A DNA stretch of 64,000 nucleotides from assembly GCF_030397665.1 (NCBI RefSeq), contig NZ_JAPUBT010000007.1, forward strand, positions 1-64,000, in the 5' to 3' direction. The DNA comes from Janthinobacterium sp. SUN073. Its GTDB lineage: Bacteria > Pseudomonadota > Gammaproteobacteria > Burkholderiales > Burkholderiaceae_D. Within the stretch, counting starts at the first letter, position 1, and each line of letters opens with the position of its first letter. Below, one piece after another: positions 1-8,499 of the stretch. The notes below the pieces were generated by a model. The model ran no database searches. It was not told the DNA's origin and saw only the letters and a program-made list of their open reading frames with translations. The translations under genes were made by a program, and so were the position numbers.

Positions 1-200
1 GAAAAACGAGCTGGTGCACCATCAACGTTACGCGACCCGGGCCGATGCGAAAGCTGCAATACAGGAATACATCGAAAGCTTTTACAACCGCCAGCGGCGC
101 CACTCGCGCCTCGGCAATGTTCCGCCCGCATTGTTCGCTGAAAAATTCAGCAAACAGCTACGGGCGGCTTGAAACAAGAGTGTCCGCTATTGACAGTACA
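1..200 (+). mobile_element. Right end of an IS3-family insertion sequence (partial)
   Basis: The window opens inside an insertion sequence. Its transposase ends at 172 and the sequence TGTCCGCTATTGACAGTACA (181-200) has the form of an IS3-family terminal repeat: on the other strand it begins TGTACTGTCAATAGCGGACA, with the 5'-TG/CA-3' ends typical of the family. I place the right boundary at 200 from that motif. The left end lies outside the window, so the opposite repeat and any target duplication could not be checked. Confidence 0.6.
2..172 (+). CDS. IS3-family transposase OrfB, C-terminal end (partial)
   Basis: The last 56 codons of an integrase-core transposase. The visible part contains an E-Y-I-E-S-F-Y-N-R-Q-R-R-H-S-x-L-G stretch, which in the IS3 family carries the final catalytic Glu region and the conserved N-R/R-H-S-x-L-G motif of the rve fold. 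The 5' part, including the first catalytic residues, is outside the window. The gene ends 28 bases before the presumed IS end, the normal arrangement for this family. Activity cannot be judged from the fragment. Confidence 0.8.
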   Translation, partial: KNELVHHQRYATRADAKAAIQEYIESFYNRQRRHSRLGNVPPALFAEKFSKQLRAA

Positions 201-627
201 CCTCAAGTTTTGCGAAAAATGGTCGTCCACCGTAGGTGCAAACCTCATCATCTTCGGTAAATATCAGGAGCTGCAGTCCGGGAGCAAGTTGCCGTAACCA
301 TCCAGGGCCGTCAAGTAAGGCATTGGAGGAGACATCCAAGGCTTTCCATAGGACGTGGTTGAGTTCTTTGGCCGATCCAGGTACGAGGTCATTCGCTCGA
401 ACCACCAGAGCTGCGCGCGGGGTAGTCAGACCATGTCGGTATGATGCCCACTTGTTCGAATGGAAATATTTCCCTGCGTTGTTCTGTCTGAAACCTTCCG
501 GCTCAATCAAACGTTCGACGGCGTAGGCCGTCGGAGCTCCCAAGCGTATCCGAACACCTTGAAACCAATATATGGTTCGGATTCGTTTGATGGTGGCGCG
601 CATACGTCTTATATTTTCCTCCATCAT
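187..627 (-). pseudogene. Hypothetical protein, C-terminus replaced by the IS3 insertion
   Basis: An open frame of about 146 codons starting at ATG 627 (an AAGGTG sequence lies about 9 bases upstream; a longer version from TTG 648 is possible). It is basic at the N-terminus and aromatic-rich, and I do not recognise a domain. The stop codon at 187-189 lies inside the terminal repeat of the IS element (ends at 200), so the last residues come from the IS and the original C-terminus is lost. It is probably transposon cargo. Whether it was functional before the insertion cannot be told. Confidence 0.45.
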
Positions 628-772
628 TGGTTTTGCACCTTGTAGCAAAATTGGAGAGTATCTTCATTAAATCATTTTATTTCAATGAGTTACGTTATTT
701 TTTCTAAGAAAACTAGAGTAACTTTTACTTGAAATATACGACCTAGTATTTTTTGAGGGGTGACGCTAACAT

Positions 773-806
773 TTGGTATAACCAAAACCGTATTTGGTGT
801 GACCAA
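773..806. promoter_or_regulatory. Paired TTGGTNNNACCAA operators
   Basis: Two inverted repeats of identical form, TTGGT-ATA-ACCAA (773-785) and TTGGT-GTG-ACCAA (794-806), start 21 bases apart, which is two helical turns. They lie 20-53 bases in front of the start codon at 826. Two same-face dimer sites in front of a small putative DNA-binding gene suggest autoregulation. That function is inferred from layout only. Confidence 0.5.
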
Positions 807-825
807 CCGTAACAACGAAGGTGAA

Positions 826-1155
826 ATGCACCAACCTCTCTTTGACGAACCACTCGCAGTTGTCCTTGAACGAGAACTGATGAATCGGTACGGCCCCATC
901 GTGTCAAACGACAACTTGCGGCTGGTGCTTGGTTACGCCTCAAAAGACGCCTTCAGGCAAGCGGTGTCACGGAAAACGGTGCCCATCGCAGTGTTCGAAA
1001 TTGAGCACAGAAAAGGGAAGTTTGCCCTCGTAAGGGACGTTGCCCTTTGGCTCGCAGCACAAAGGGAACGGGCTTTTATTGCGAGGGCCGGCGAACCAAC
1101 GGGGTCTGTTCCCCATAATGACTATAAAGATCCTAATTCCGGAGGCGGCCTATGA
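826..1155 (+). CDS. Small putative DNA-binding regulator of the transposon
   Basis: A 109-residue protein starting at ATG 826 (an upstream in-frame ATG at 760 would run through the operator pair and is disfavoured; AAGGTG lies just before 826). The middle contains L-R-L-V-L-G-Y-x-S-x-D-A-F-R-Q-A-V, a helix-turn-helix-like stretch of the type seen in excisionase or PrtN-like small regulators, followed by a basic segment and an alanine/arginine-rich helix. It lies directly upstream of tnsA in the same direction, with a terminator between. I infer a regulator of transposition. The family assignment is tentative. Confidence 0.5.
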   Translation: MHQPLFDEPLAVVLERELMNRYGPIVSNDNLRLVLGYASKDAFRQAVSRKTVPIAVFEIEHRKGKFALVRDVALWLAAQRERAFIARAGEPTGSVPHNDYKDPNSGGGL

Positions 1156-1200
1156 CCTAGCCACGCAGATTTAGCAAAAAAAGCGGGGCCGTAAATGACC

Positions 1201-1230
1201 AAAGCCCAAGAGCGTCAACTCTCGGGCTTT
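1201..1230 (+). terminator. Hairpin between the small regulator and tnsA
   Basis: AAAGCCCAAGAG (1201-1212) and CTCTCGGGCTTT (1219-1230) form a 12-bp stem with one A-C mismatch and a 6-base loop. The flanking A- and T-rich bases make it a plausible bidirectional terminator. It separates the regulator at 826-1155 from tnsA and rules out the nominal long tnsA reading frame from 1195, which would translate through it. Confidence 0.6.
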
Positions 1231-1476
1231 GTATTTGCTGCATGGATATTGGCTCATCCTGCGTCAAGTATCGTCTCTCCCGAACCCACTGTCAACACCC
1301 TTGCCCCTTCTTTTCACGGGGCGGGTGGGTTCGTGCGTCCTCTTCCTTCACTTTACGTTTGCGGCTACGTCGCGACTCATTGGCCTGCGCAGCAATACGC
1401 TTGTAGCGAACCTGCGCTCGTCTTTCCCGCACTTAGCGGTGATTCGCGAACAGCTCTTTGGACGATAGGAACCTTG

Positions 1477-2376
1477 ATGAAAACCCAAAAACGATTTACC
1501 CCTGATTTGCTCGACCGCTACCGGCGCCTTGGACGAGGCAAAGGCACCAATGAACATTATGTGCCTTGGCATCGCGTCGGTCGCAGCGACCCGGCCAGTT
1601 CCGGCCGCTCTCATCTTCAACATTGGCGAGGTAGGCAACGGGAGCTGCTCAGTGACCTTGAGTGGGTGACATTTCTATTCTGCACTATGATCGTCGGCAT
1701 AGCCGACATCAGAGAGCAATTTCCTTTGAGTTTGGAAGAAAGTGAGCACAAGCTATCGCCCCCCGATGACTCGACAATTGCAGGTCAATACGCTGGCTCA
1801 CTCAACATTGCAATGGAGCTGCAGGTTAAACATCCCAAGGTGAACGGTGCTGGACGTTCTGTCAATTGGGTGATGACGACAGATCTGCTGCTCACCATAA
1901 GGCAACCAGACGGCAAACTTACGCTTCTGGCCGTCGCCGTCAAGCCCAATCGTGCGGCTGATAAGAAACGTACCAAGGAACTGCTCGCTATCGAATATAT
2001 GTATTGGAAAGCACGGGGTGTCCGGTGGTTACTTGTCACACCCGATCTTTATGACGGGCTGGTGGCGGATACGCTTCGTAATTGTGTGCCTTGGGCACTG
2101 GGACCTCAAGCGGATGAGCCAGGAATTGACTTCGTCGCCATGGCAGCTGATAGGTTACGCGGAAAATCTATGACCGCTGCGCTGGAATATTTGGCTGCGG
2201 AGTTTGGGAGCCAGAACATAGCCCAACTCGCCCTTTGGCAGGCGGTCTGGTCTGGCCGCCTGCCAATCGATCTGCGTAGAGGTTGGCGCCCGCACGAACC
2301 GCTCGCTCTGCTGGATCCGGCAGAATTTCGGCTACTGAATCCTATCACCTCGGGGAGGTCAGCTTGGTCATGCTAA
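1477..2376 (+). CDS. tnsA: TnsA, Tn7-type endonuclease
   Basis: 299 residues, close to the 273 of Tn7 TnsA. In Tn7, TnsA cuts the 5' ends of the element while TnsB cuts the 3' ends, giving clean excision. The restriction-enzyme-like catalytic set can be placed as Glu62 (L-E-W), Asp136 (T-T-D-L-L-L) and Lys156 (A-V-A-V-K-P), matching the E-D-(Q)xK layout of the family. The C-terminal part, expected to contact TnsC, is present. ATG 1477 is chosen because AGGA lies 6 bases upstream and an earlier in-frame start would include the terminator hairpin. The stop overlaps the tnsB start by 7 bases, so the two are translationally coupled. Confidence 0.85.
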   Translation: MKTQKRFTPDLLDRYRRLGRGKGTNEHYVPWHRVGRSDPASSGRSHLQHWRGRQRELLSDLEWVTFLFCTMIVGIADIREQFPLSLEESEHKLSPPDDSTIAGQYAGSLNIAMELQVKHPKVNGAGRSVNWVMTTDLLLTIRQPDGKLTLLAVAVKPNRAADKKRTKELLAIEYMYWKARGVRWLLVTPDLYDGLVADTLRNCVPWALGPQADEPGIDFVAMAADRLRGKSMTAALEYLAAEFGSQNIAQLALWQAVWSGRLPIDLRRGWRPHEPLALLDPAEFRLLNPITSGRSAWSC

Positions 2377-4592
2377 TCCACAATCAAGTCATTGAAATCA
2401 CGTCGGGAGCGTGGGAAGGCATATATCGCGTTGTGCTCGACGCGCCGCGCATAAACCAGACCATTCTCGCGAGACTCTCAGGCTCTACCTCCCCGAATGG
2501 GAAAACTCGGGGAAGAAAAAAGCAAGACGTGACTAAGTCTCCTAGAAAGCAGGCGCCACTTCCCTTAGTCGGCGAACTGATCTGGGTGGGCCATGCGCAG
2601 CTCGATGACCTCAGAAGCGACAATATGATCAAAGTAGTTGACATCGAGCGCGAGCAATTCACTCTCTCAAAGTCAGATCAGGATCGGTATGTTCATCGAG
2701 TCGCGGTCATGTCAGATTTTCTCGATTTTGACACATTGAGCTCCGCAATTCTAAAAGACGGCGGTGTGGCAAGCTTAGTTAATGCTGCAACCGCAAGAAC
2801 GGGAGCAAGCAAGTCGCTAATCTACAAACTCTGGTCACTTCTGTGCCGCTTGGGCTTCTCTGCCATAAGCTTAAAGCCGCGCCGATATCGATGCGGTGCT
2901 CCTGGGGTCGCACGTCCTTGCGATCCGAACGGGCGTCAGAAAGCTGGACGAAAAACGATCGGGGAGTATGCAGCTAAAGCATCCGGAAATATGCTACCTC
3001 CCACGCAGCCCGGAATGAGTACAGAATGGCGTCAGTGGATTATGATCGCTGACAAAAAAATCCCAAGTCCAAAGCCCGATTTTCCCGCCCGCTATAAATT
3101 CATCCTGGACAGTCAATTTGTTAAGCGATACCGCATGGAGAATGGCTTGCATGTTCCTCTTGAACTTAAGCAAGGAGAATATCCTAACCGTAGTCAGGTG
3201 AAGCGGGTTCTGACTACCGACGTACCGCGACTCCAACGACTATTGGATCGGACTACCTCTGGCCACTACGCACGCAGCTTAAGAGGTATGACCGGTCGCA
3301 ACTGGAAAGGCGTCGCAGGTCCTGGCCATACTTGGGCGATCGACTCAACAATCGGCGATATTTATCTCAGGTCGAGTGTCAATAGAGCCTGGATCATTGG
3401 TCGTCCTGTGGTCTACATTATCGTGGATGTTTGGTCGACTGCGATCGTCGGATTCTACGTGTGTTTAACCGGGCCAAGCTGGGATACTGCCAAGGTAAGC
3501 CTGTTCAGCGCCGCTGCGGATCCTGCATTGTTGGCTGACCTATGGCAATACGAACCAATGTTAAGTCTGTATCCCGCGCCGACGATGCCCGCAGTACTGA
3601 TGTGTGACAGAGGGGAATATTTATCGCATGCCGCCCGCCAGACCGGCATAAAGCTAATTCCATGTCTGAGCTATGCACCACCATATCGGCCAGACCTGAA
3701 GGGACTAGTCGAAGTGCTGCACCGTATTGAAAAAGACAGGCAACATCTATGGCTGCCTGGAGCTATCGATGCACGTCGCAAAGAATACGAACTGCGGCGC
3801 TTTGATCCACGCGAAGCCGTCTTGACGGTGCGCGAATACACCGAATATTTGCACACTGTTTTTGCAGAATATAATTTAACGGCAAACCGCACAAAGCGGA
3901 TCGATACCCACATGGCATCGGCAGGTGTGATGCCCAGCCCAGCGGGCCTTTGGCGCTGGGGTCACGAAGTAGGAATCGGTACGCGCAGAGCGTTTCCACA
4001 GTCAGAACTCATCAGCGAACTTCTGCCGCAACAGCGTGGATTAGTCTCCAGTAACGGTGTTCGGTTTTGCGGTTTGCACTATGAGTCGGAAAAAATCAAC
4101 GATGAGCAATGGACAGCGCACGCACGAAATTTCGGCAGTTGGAATATTGATATTAGCCATTTTCCTGGATCCGTCTCGCGCATCTGGACACCGAACCTAG
4201 CAGGCTCTGGTCTGCTGGATTTACGCCTTTCTCAACAGACCATTGCGTCCAGAGAACAAACATTCGACGAAGTGCTCGACGCATTCATGGTTGGGAAACT
4301 GAACGCCGCCGACATCGAGCACGCCAGAGTTTTACAAGCTATGAAATCGCATCAGAGGGTTGAAGCACTTATCGCCAACGCCCGATCTCTTACTGAGGAA
4401 GCAATTGAACGGTACAGCGGAGAAGTGCCCACCATGATGGAATCCAGACAGATAGAAAACCAGACCTCAGTGACTTCCCCCACGGTACCGTCTGCCGCAG
4501 TGACTGCCACCGTTGACGAGGCGCAGCTCACCTATTTGGAGCATATGAAAGATGTCTTCGCGGCAGTCAACGCCGCAGGAGAGAGCTCATGA
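2370..4592 (+). CDS. tnsB: TnsB, DDE transposase of the Tn7-like element
   Basis: 740 residues from ATG 2370, which is preceded by GGGGAGGT at 2351-2358 and overlaps the tnsA stop. TnsB binds the transposon ends and joins them to target DNA. An N-terminal DNA-binding region (about 1-300) is followed by the retroviral-integrase core. The catalytic triad is visible as Asp325 (W-A-I-D-S-T), Asp413 (M-C-D-R-G-E-Y) and Glu448 (K-G-L-V-E-V), a DD(35)E spacing as in Tn7 TnsB. A Mu-transposase-like beta-barrel follows, and the C-terminal tail is where TnsC contact is expected. The stop overlaps tnsC by 4 bases (ATGA). It looks intact. Confidence 0.92.
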   Translation: MLIHNQVIEITSGAWEGIYRVVLDAPRINQTILARLSGSTSPNGKTRGRKKQDVTKSPRKQAPLPLVGELIWVGHAQLDDLRSDNMIKVVDIEREQFTLSKSDQDRYVHRVAVMSDFLDFDTLSSAILKDGGVASLVNAATARTGASKSLIYKLWSLLCRLGFSAISLKPRRYRCGAPGVARPCDPNGRQKAGRKTIGEYAAKASGNMLPPTQPGMSTEWRQWIMIADKKIPSPKPDFPARYKFILDSQFVKRYRMENGLHVPLELKQGEYPNRSQVKRVLTTDVPRLQRLLDRTTSGHYARSLRGMTGRNWKGVAGPGHTWAIDSTIGDIYLRSSVNRAWIIGRPVVYIIVDVWSTAIVGFYVCLTGPSWDTAKVSLFSAAADPALLADLWQYEPMLSLYPAPTMPAVLMCDRGEYLSHAARQTGIKLIPCLSYAPPYRPDLKGLVEVLHRIEKDRQHLWLPGAIDARRKEYELRRFDPREAVLTVREYTEYLHTVFAEYNLTANRTKRIDTHMASAGVMPSPAGLWRWGHEVGIGTRRAFPQSELISELLPQQRGLVSSNGVRFCGLHYESEKINDEQWTAHARNFGSWNIDISHFPGSVSRIWTPNLAGSGLLDLRLSQQTIASREQTFDEVLDAFMVGKLNAADIEHARVLQAMKSHQRVEALIANARSLTEEAIERYSGEVPTMMESRQIENQTSVTSPTVPSAAVTATVDEAQLTYLEHMKDVFAAVNAAGESS

Positions 4593-5845
4593 TCTATGAC
4601 CCATACGAAGGTAATCGACTGACGCAAGGTCTGGGGCCCATCTTGTCGCGTTCAGAAATTCTCACGAAGCTTCTACAATTGCCGCCCAGGCCGGCTAACC
4701 TCAAGGAGATTCCGGTTCATATACGCTTACATTACTTGATGCGTCTTCGTGACTTGCACATCCCGTCACTTGAAGGAGCAAAACTACACACGACCATCGA
4801 TCTCATGCTTCGTCAAAGCTATCGTTATCGTAATCCAGATTTGGTAGACACTTGGCGCATGGTCGGTGGCGAGCCAGGCGCCTATAACACACCAAGAGCG
4901 CCTGCAAGCGCAGCCCTTGCAGTCGGTTTATCTGGAGCTGGGAAGACCGAAGCAGCACTGCGCAGCTTCAATTTATATCCTCGCCAAGTAATTCATCATG
5001 ACACATTTCCTCATATGGCCAACGGATTAAAACAAGTTGTGTGGCTTTCTACTGATGTACCAGCGACCGGCCGATCCGCAGACCTGGCAGCAAATTTAAT
5101 GATGAGCTGGGACCGTGCCACAAACGGCACACGCTTTGCCGCCGCGCTTTCCAAAAATCGCCGCAATGGCATTCAAATGCTAGATGAATGGCGACAAGTA
5201 GCCTTAAGCCATTTTCTTGGAGCCTTGCACCTGGACGAAATACAAAACCTGTTCAAAATTCAAACCCTTGAGCAGCGAGCCAAATCAAAGAAAACCGAAG
5301 AGGGTCGCGAACTGCGTATTATCGAAGATGCCGCCTTGAAATCGATATTGAACTTCACCAACATGTGGCAGATGCCCGTATTTCTATCAGGTACTCCTGA
5401 CGGAGTTGGTGCGCTGACAAAACGATTAGCAACAACGCAGAGAATTGTGACGGCTGGCTATCACCATTTTCCTCACTTCCGAAATGCAGATGACCCAAGC
5501 TTTTGCGACGTATTTTTCCCCCATCTTTGCGAATATCAATACGTTCTCAAGAAGCTGCCTTCGACTGTCGGATTCCGACAACTAATCATCGAACTGACGG
5601 GCGGCCTTCCTCGCATTATTATCGCCCTGTGGATCGCAGCTCATCGCGTCGCATTCGAACGTAAGGACGACGACCTCAGAATGGAGGATTTCAGGAAAGC
5701 ATCACTCACATACCTTGCCCCTCTTGCACCCGCCATCGCAGCGCTGTTGTCGAATGATCCAAAACGGATGTCTCGCTTTGAAGATCTCATGCCGCGTGAC
5801 GATGGCTATTGGGCGCTTTTTTGGAGCGGCATAACTGAAATTTAA
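4589..5845 (+). CDS. tnsC: TnsC, AAA+ ATPase regulator of transposition
   Basis: 418 residues. TnsC links the target-selecting TniQ/TnsD protein to the TnsAB transposase and mediates target immunity. The Walker A motif is G-L-S-G-A-G-K-T (113-120), Walker B is A-L-H-L-D-E-I-Q-N (Asp216-Glu217), and a sensor-1-like F-L-S-G-T-P follows near residue 265. The gene begins in the ATGA overlap with tnsB, so tnsABC form one translationally coupled operon. It is shorter than Tn7 TnsC (555 residues). Its 3' end overlaps the convergent tniQ gene by 4 bases. Confidence 0.9.
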   Translation: MIYDPYEGNRLTQGLGPILSRSEILTKLLQLPPRPANLKEIPVHIRLHYLMRLRDLHIPSLEGAKLHTTIDLMLRQSYRYRNPDLVDTWRMVGGEPGAYNTPRAPASAALAVGLSGAGKTEAALRSFNLYPRQVIHHDTFPHMANGLKQVVWLSTDVPATGRSADLAANLMMSWDRATNGTRFAAALSKNRRNGIQMLDEWRQVALSHFLGALHLDEIQNLFKIQTLEQRAKSKKTEEGRELRIIEDAALKSILNFTNMWQMPVFLSGTPDGVGALTKRLATTQRIVTAGYHHFPHFRNADDPSFCDVFFPHLCEYQYVLKKLPSTVGFRQLIIELTGGLPRIIIALWIAAHRVAFERKDDDLRMEDFRKASLTYLAPLAPAIAALLSNDPKRMSRFEDLMPRDDGYWALFWSGITEI

Positions 5846-7224
5846 ACTTTACATTTAGATGATGCCGTAAGGCACAGTTCATCGTCATTGTGTACGATGT
5901 ATTGTGCTCGAACTTCGCGCGGTGTACGTTGTTTGATGCGCAGAACACCGGTCCCCGGACCGCGCCGAGGGGACTTCATCTCCATCAGCAGTGCTGTCAG
6001 ATTACTGCCGCTTTGTCGAATGAAATTCTCAAATTTCTCTAGATCAACACCGGCAAGCGAAGCACTTTCAGCAAGCGATTTTTTATCCAAAAAGAAAGAA
6101 ATCGCCGCTGAAAACAGCACCGATTGATCGTCTTGGGAGGAGATATCTGGAAGACCCAATACCCGCAAGCGAGTCAATGTGGTATTGGAATTCTTGTTAC
6201 CCAATATATAGGACATTACAGATTTATACTGTCCTTTTGCGCGTACATATAATTTTTTAAGCTCAATGTCATCCATGAGAACACTTGGTTCGCGAGGCCT
6301 TCGTCTCCGGAGGACTGGTGAGCCAGTTGTTAGAGCCAAAATCGCATGATCCGCTGAATCGAACAAGACACAACATGCCAAAATATAGGGTGCAACTGAG
6401 GACGCCGAAGTGGATAAATACAAGACGCCATCGACTTGATTCAGTGGAATCCCGAATGCCTTTTCGGCGAGCGCTGGCACTACTGTCGCAAGCCAGTCTC
6501 TCGGAAACTCCATCAAAATTTGGTCACTCAATAGCTTTTTTTCGGAGCTCCCAGCGTGCGTACTCCACCCTCGATCCAATGCACGTTCGTGCAGCACTTC
6601 TCGCGCTATTTTTACGGCTATGGGCTTCTCGAAGCTTATCAGTTTGCGTGAAATAGCCAAGAAGCGCTGGATTCCGTCGTGTTCCAGGTCCGATCTGGCC
6701 CACACTTCATCTACGACATGGCTATTTTTCTCAAATCGTGATGGGGGCTTTAAAAATGCTTCGGTGTCGTCAACATATCGCAATGGTGTTCGATGTTCCC
6801 AACAAGATGTCACGCCTGGTAACTGATGATCCCGTCTCCAGTAACTCATTCCGTGTGTTTTTTGGTCGGAGTCAACGCAATCAACGCAAAAATACGCTGC
6901 TGGGCGGGCCAACCGCATGCCGGTCAACCTTAGCATTGATCGGCTCTCTGGATTTCCGTGAGCCAGATCTGGCATATAGGAAGTGATCGCTCTACGCAGC
7001 GGTAGCGTGCTATGACTACGGACGAATTGCATTAGCTCCATGTGGGCAGCCCGGCCGAGTAAGTCGATGCAGCAAATTCCCTGAATTGAAGGTTCTGCGA
7101 CGCTCGCCCACTGCGCTAGCAAGCTTATAATTTCCGCTTCAGTTCTTAGCCCATTGGTACGAAGTAAGCGACCTAAATATGAGCGATCCAGCTCGTCGGG
7201 CAATGGGAAAAGCGCGATCATCAA
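5842..7224 (-). CDS. tniQ: TniQ-family target-selection protein
   Basis: 460 residues with the TniQ N-terminal fold. The CCCH zinc site is visible as Cys113-x2-Cys116 and Cys141-x2-His144, the second half within the family hallmark S-Y-W-R-x-D-H-Q-L-P-G-V-x-x-C. TniQ/TnsD proteins recognise the target (directly or via a partner) and recruit TnsC. The gene lies opposite to tnsABC and overlaps the tnsC stop by 4 bases, an unusual tail-to-tail layout, so it must have its own promoter near 7,225-7,360. A second, longer family member (TnsD, 8670-10436) is encoded nearby, so this one may serve a different target pathway. That role is inferred. Confidence 0.85.
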   Translation of the reverse strand: MMIALFPLPDELDRSYLGRLLRTNGLRTEAEIISLLAQWASVAEPSIQGICCIDLLGRAAHMELMQFVRSHSTLPLRRAITSYMPDLAHGNPESRSMLRLTGMRLARPAAYFCVDCVDSDQKTHGMSYWRRDHQLPGVTSCWEHRTPLRYVDDTEAFLKPPSRFEKNSHVVDEVWARSDLEHDGIQRFLAISRKLISFEKPIAVKIAREVLHERALDRGWSTHAGSSEKKLLSDQILMEFPRDWLATVVPALAEKAFGIPLNQVDGVLYLSTSASSVAPYILACCVLFDSADHAILALTTGSPVLRRRRPREPSVLMDDIELKKLYVRAKGQYKSVMSYILGNKNSNTTLTRLRVLGLPDISSQDDQSVLFSAAISFFLDKKSLAESASLAGVDLEKFENFIRQSGSNLTALLMEMKSPRRGPGTGVLRIKQRTPREVRAQYIVHNDDELCLTASSKCKV

Positions 7225-7362
7225 CTGCCGTTCTTGTTTTTAACCTACATCTTGAAAATTAAGTTACGTCCTATCACCGGCGTTTTGAGGTATCTTAGCG
7301 CAACGATTTTTCACGAAAACTTATCCAATGCAATGCTCTAAATAACTACATTTACCATTACG

Positions 7363-7590
7363 TCACATTGCAAGTTTTTCCTCAACTAAGCCAATCATCT
7401 TTGAAGGTGAGACTTGAAGTGCAGAAGCCAGTTTAAAAATGACGCGAACCGTAGGCTGATTGATTCCACGCTCGATCAAGCTCACAAAATTTCGCTCAAT
7501 GTCTGCAGCGAATGCAAGTTGCTCTTGCGACATCCCCGCTTCTTTTCTGAGCACACGCAGTACCTGACCATAAGCGATCGCTGGATCCAA
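7363..7590 (-). CDS. XRE-family transcriptional regulator
   Basis: 75 residues, almost entirely one Cro/C1-type helix-turn-helix (R-K-E-A-G-M-S-Q-E-Q-L-A-F-A-A-D-I-x-x-x-x-V-S-x-I-E-R-G). The start is TTG 7590, with GGGAGA 5 bases upstream. It lies upstream of tniQ on the same strand and probably controls transposition genes, itself, or both. Two CAATATATTG palindromes lie immediately upstream and are likely operators. Similar short XRE proteins act as repressors in Tn7-like and other mobile elements. The specific target here is inferred. Confidence 0.75.
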   Translation of the reverse strand: MDPAIAYGQVLRVLRKEAGMSQEQLAFAADIERNFVSLIERGINQPTVRVIFKLASALQVSPSKMIGLVEEKLAM

Positions 7591-7600
7591 GCAATTCTCC

Positions 7601-7657
7601 CAATATATTGGTAAGAATCTTCCGTGTTGGAGACCGTGAAGTCTTCACAATATATTG
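7601..7657. promoter_or_regulatory. Duplicated CAATATATTG palindromes upstream of the XRE gene
   Basis: The perfect palindrome CAATATATTG occurs at 7601-7610 and 7648-7657, in both cases followed by GTAA. The first copy lies 10 bases upstream of the TTG start at 7590. A duplicated palindrome directly in front of a Cro/C1-type repressor gene is the usual form of an autoregulatory operator. Confidence 0.5.
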
Positions 7658-8007
7658 GTAATTTAAAACTATGAAGTCGAGGTTCTTTTTGTCAAATAGA
7701 CGTATAGAGAGCTGCAGCGAGCAGGTAAGCGTGAAGCCTGCACCGGCTGTAGGGCGGATGTCGCTACCGGCGTAATTTGGCTCCGCCATGGGCCGGCAAG
7801 TATCACAGAGCTCCAGGTCAACCGACTCGACTACCTCCATCCCTGAAACTGCGCCGCGCAGCTCGCCCCAGCTTAAAAAATACGCCGCTTCCCAGGGGGA
7901 TGATGCCATCATTGAGCGATTCGGCGCCGGGCTCAAGACGGCATGTCCTTTATGCCTATGTTGCAAACAGATGTAAAATATTTTGTACATTCACAGAACG
8001 GTAGCTC
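7658..8007. other. Intergenic stretch with no convincing gene
   Basis: Together with the operator pair this forms a gap of about 420 bases between the XRE gene and the HipB-like gene. The open frames across it have no start context or recognisable domain, and the base composition changes abruptly near 7,700, which suggests joined fragments. An AT-rich stretch near 7,970-7,990 probably holds the promoter of the gene at 8008. Nothing else is visible. Confidence 0.4.
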
Positions 8008-8499
8008 ATGCATATCTACGAAGTCGGCAAAGTAGTCCGCGCCCGTCGCCTGGCACTCGGTTTGACGCAGCAACGCTTAGCGAAGTTGGCTGGTCTGTCG
8101 CGCCAGACGGTGCAGCAGCTGGAAGCTGGAACTATTAGTGACTTGAGTTTCGGGCGCGTGGTTAAGCTGCTCGGGGTACTCGGACTCAGTTTTTCCCCGC
8201 CATCGATCGAAGCCAGGGAGAAAAAGCGCGGCTTGTGGATGGCGGCAAAGAACGCTAGTGTCAGTTACAGGGGCGAACTGCATAGCGACCAGTTACAGCA
8301 TGCTTTGGCTACCGGCCAAGTACCGGCTAACCACAAATCCCATTTACTACACTTCCTAGACGAAACGCCCCTGCAGGTGGTTGTGATGGCGGTCGAGGAA
8401 ACCGCTCATCTGGAAGCCGTCCCACCTGCACGCATTTGGGCATGCGTCGCCCAGTTGGCCAGTCAACTCGGAAGTGTGCGTAGCGATCTCTGGCTGTAG
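8008..8499 (+). CDS. HipB-like XRE regulator without a HipA partner
   Basis: 163 residues. The N-terminal 70 form a Cro/C1 helix-turn-helix (A-L-G-L-T-Q-Q-R-L-A-K-L-A-G-L-S-R-Q-T-V) of the kind found in HipB-type antitoxins. About 90 further residues resemble the C-terminal extension of such proteins (S-V-S-Y-R-G-x-L near residue 90). HipB normally represses a hipBA operon and neutralises the HipA kinase. Here no HipA-like gene follows: the next gene, tnsD, is on the opposite strand and converges on it. It is either an orphan antitoxin or a regulator recruited by the transposon. Confidence 0.65.
   Translation: MHIYEVGKVVRARRLALGLTQQRLAKLAGLSRQTVQQLEAGTISDLSFGRVVKLLGVLGLSFSPPSIEAREKKRGLWMAAKNASVSYRGELHSDQLQHALATGQVPANHKSHLLHFLDETPLQVVVMAVEETAHLEAVPPARIWACVAQLASQLGSVRSDLWL

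Noticed and set aside
660-700. Possible left-end TnsB sites (CATTAAATCATTTTAT)
   Set aside because: Only partial similarity to the repeats at 17,851-17,910, a single poor copy, and no TGT terminus at a matching distance.
1195-1476. N-terminal extension of tnsA from the ATG at 1195
   Set aside because: The extension translates through a terminator hairpin and lacks a ribosome-binding site; ATG 1477 has both position and AGGA.
7496-7990. 164-codon minus-strand frame over the XRE upstream region
   Set aside because: It overlaps the XRE start and both operators, has no recognisable domain and changes composition midway.
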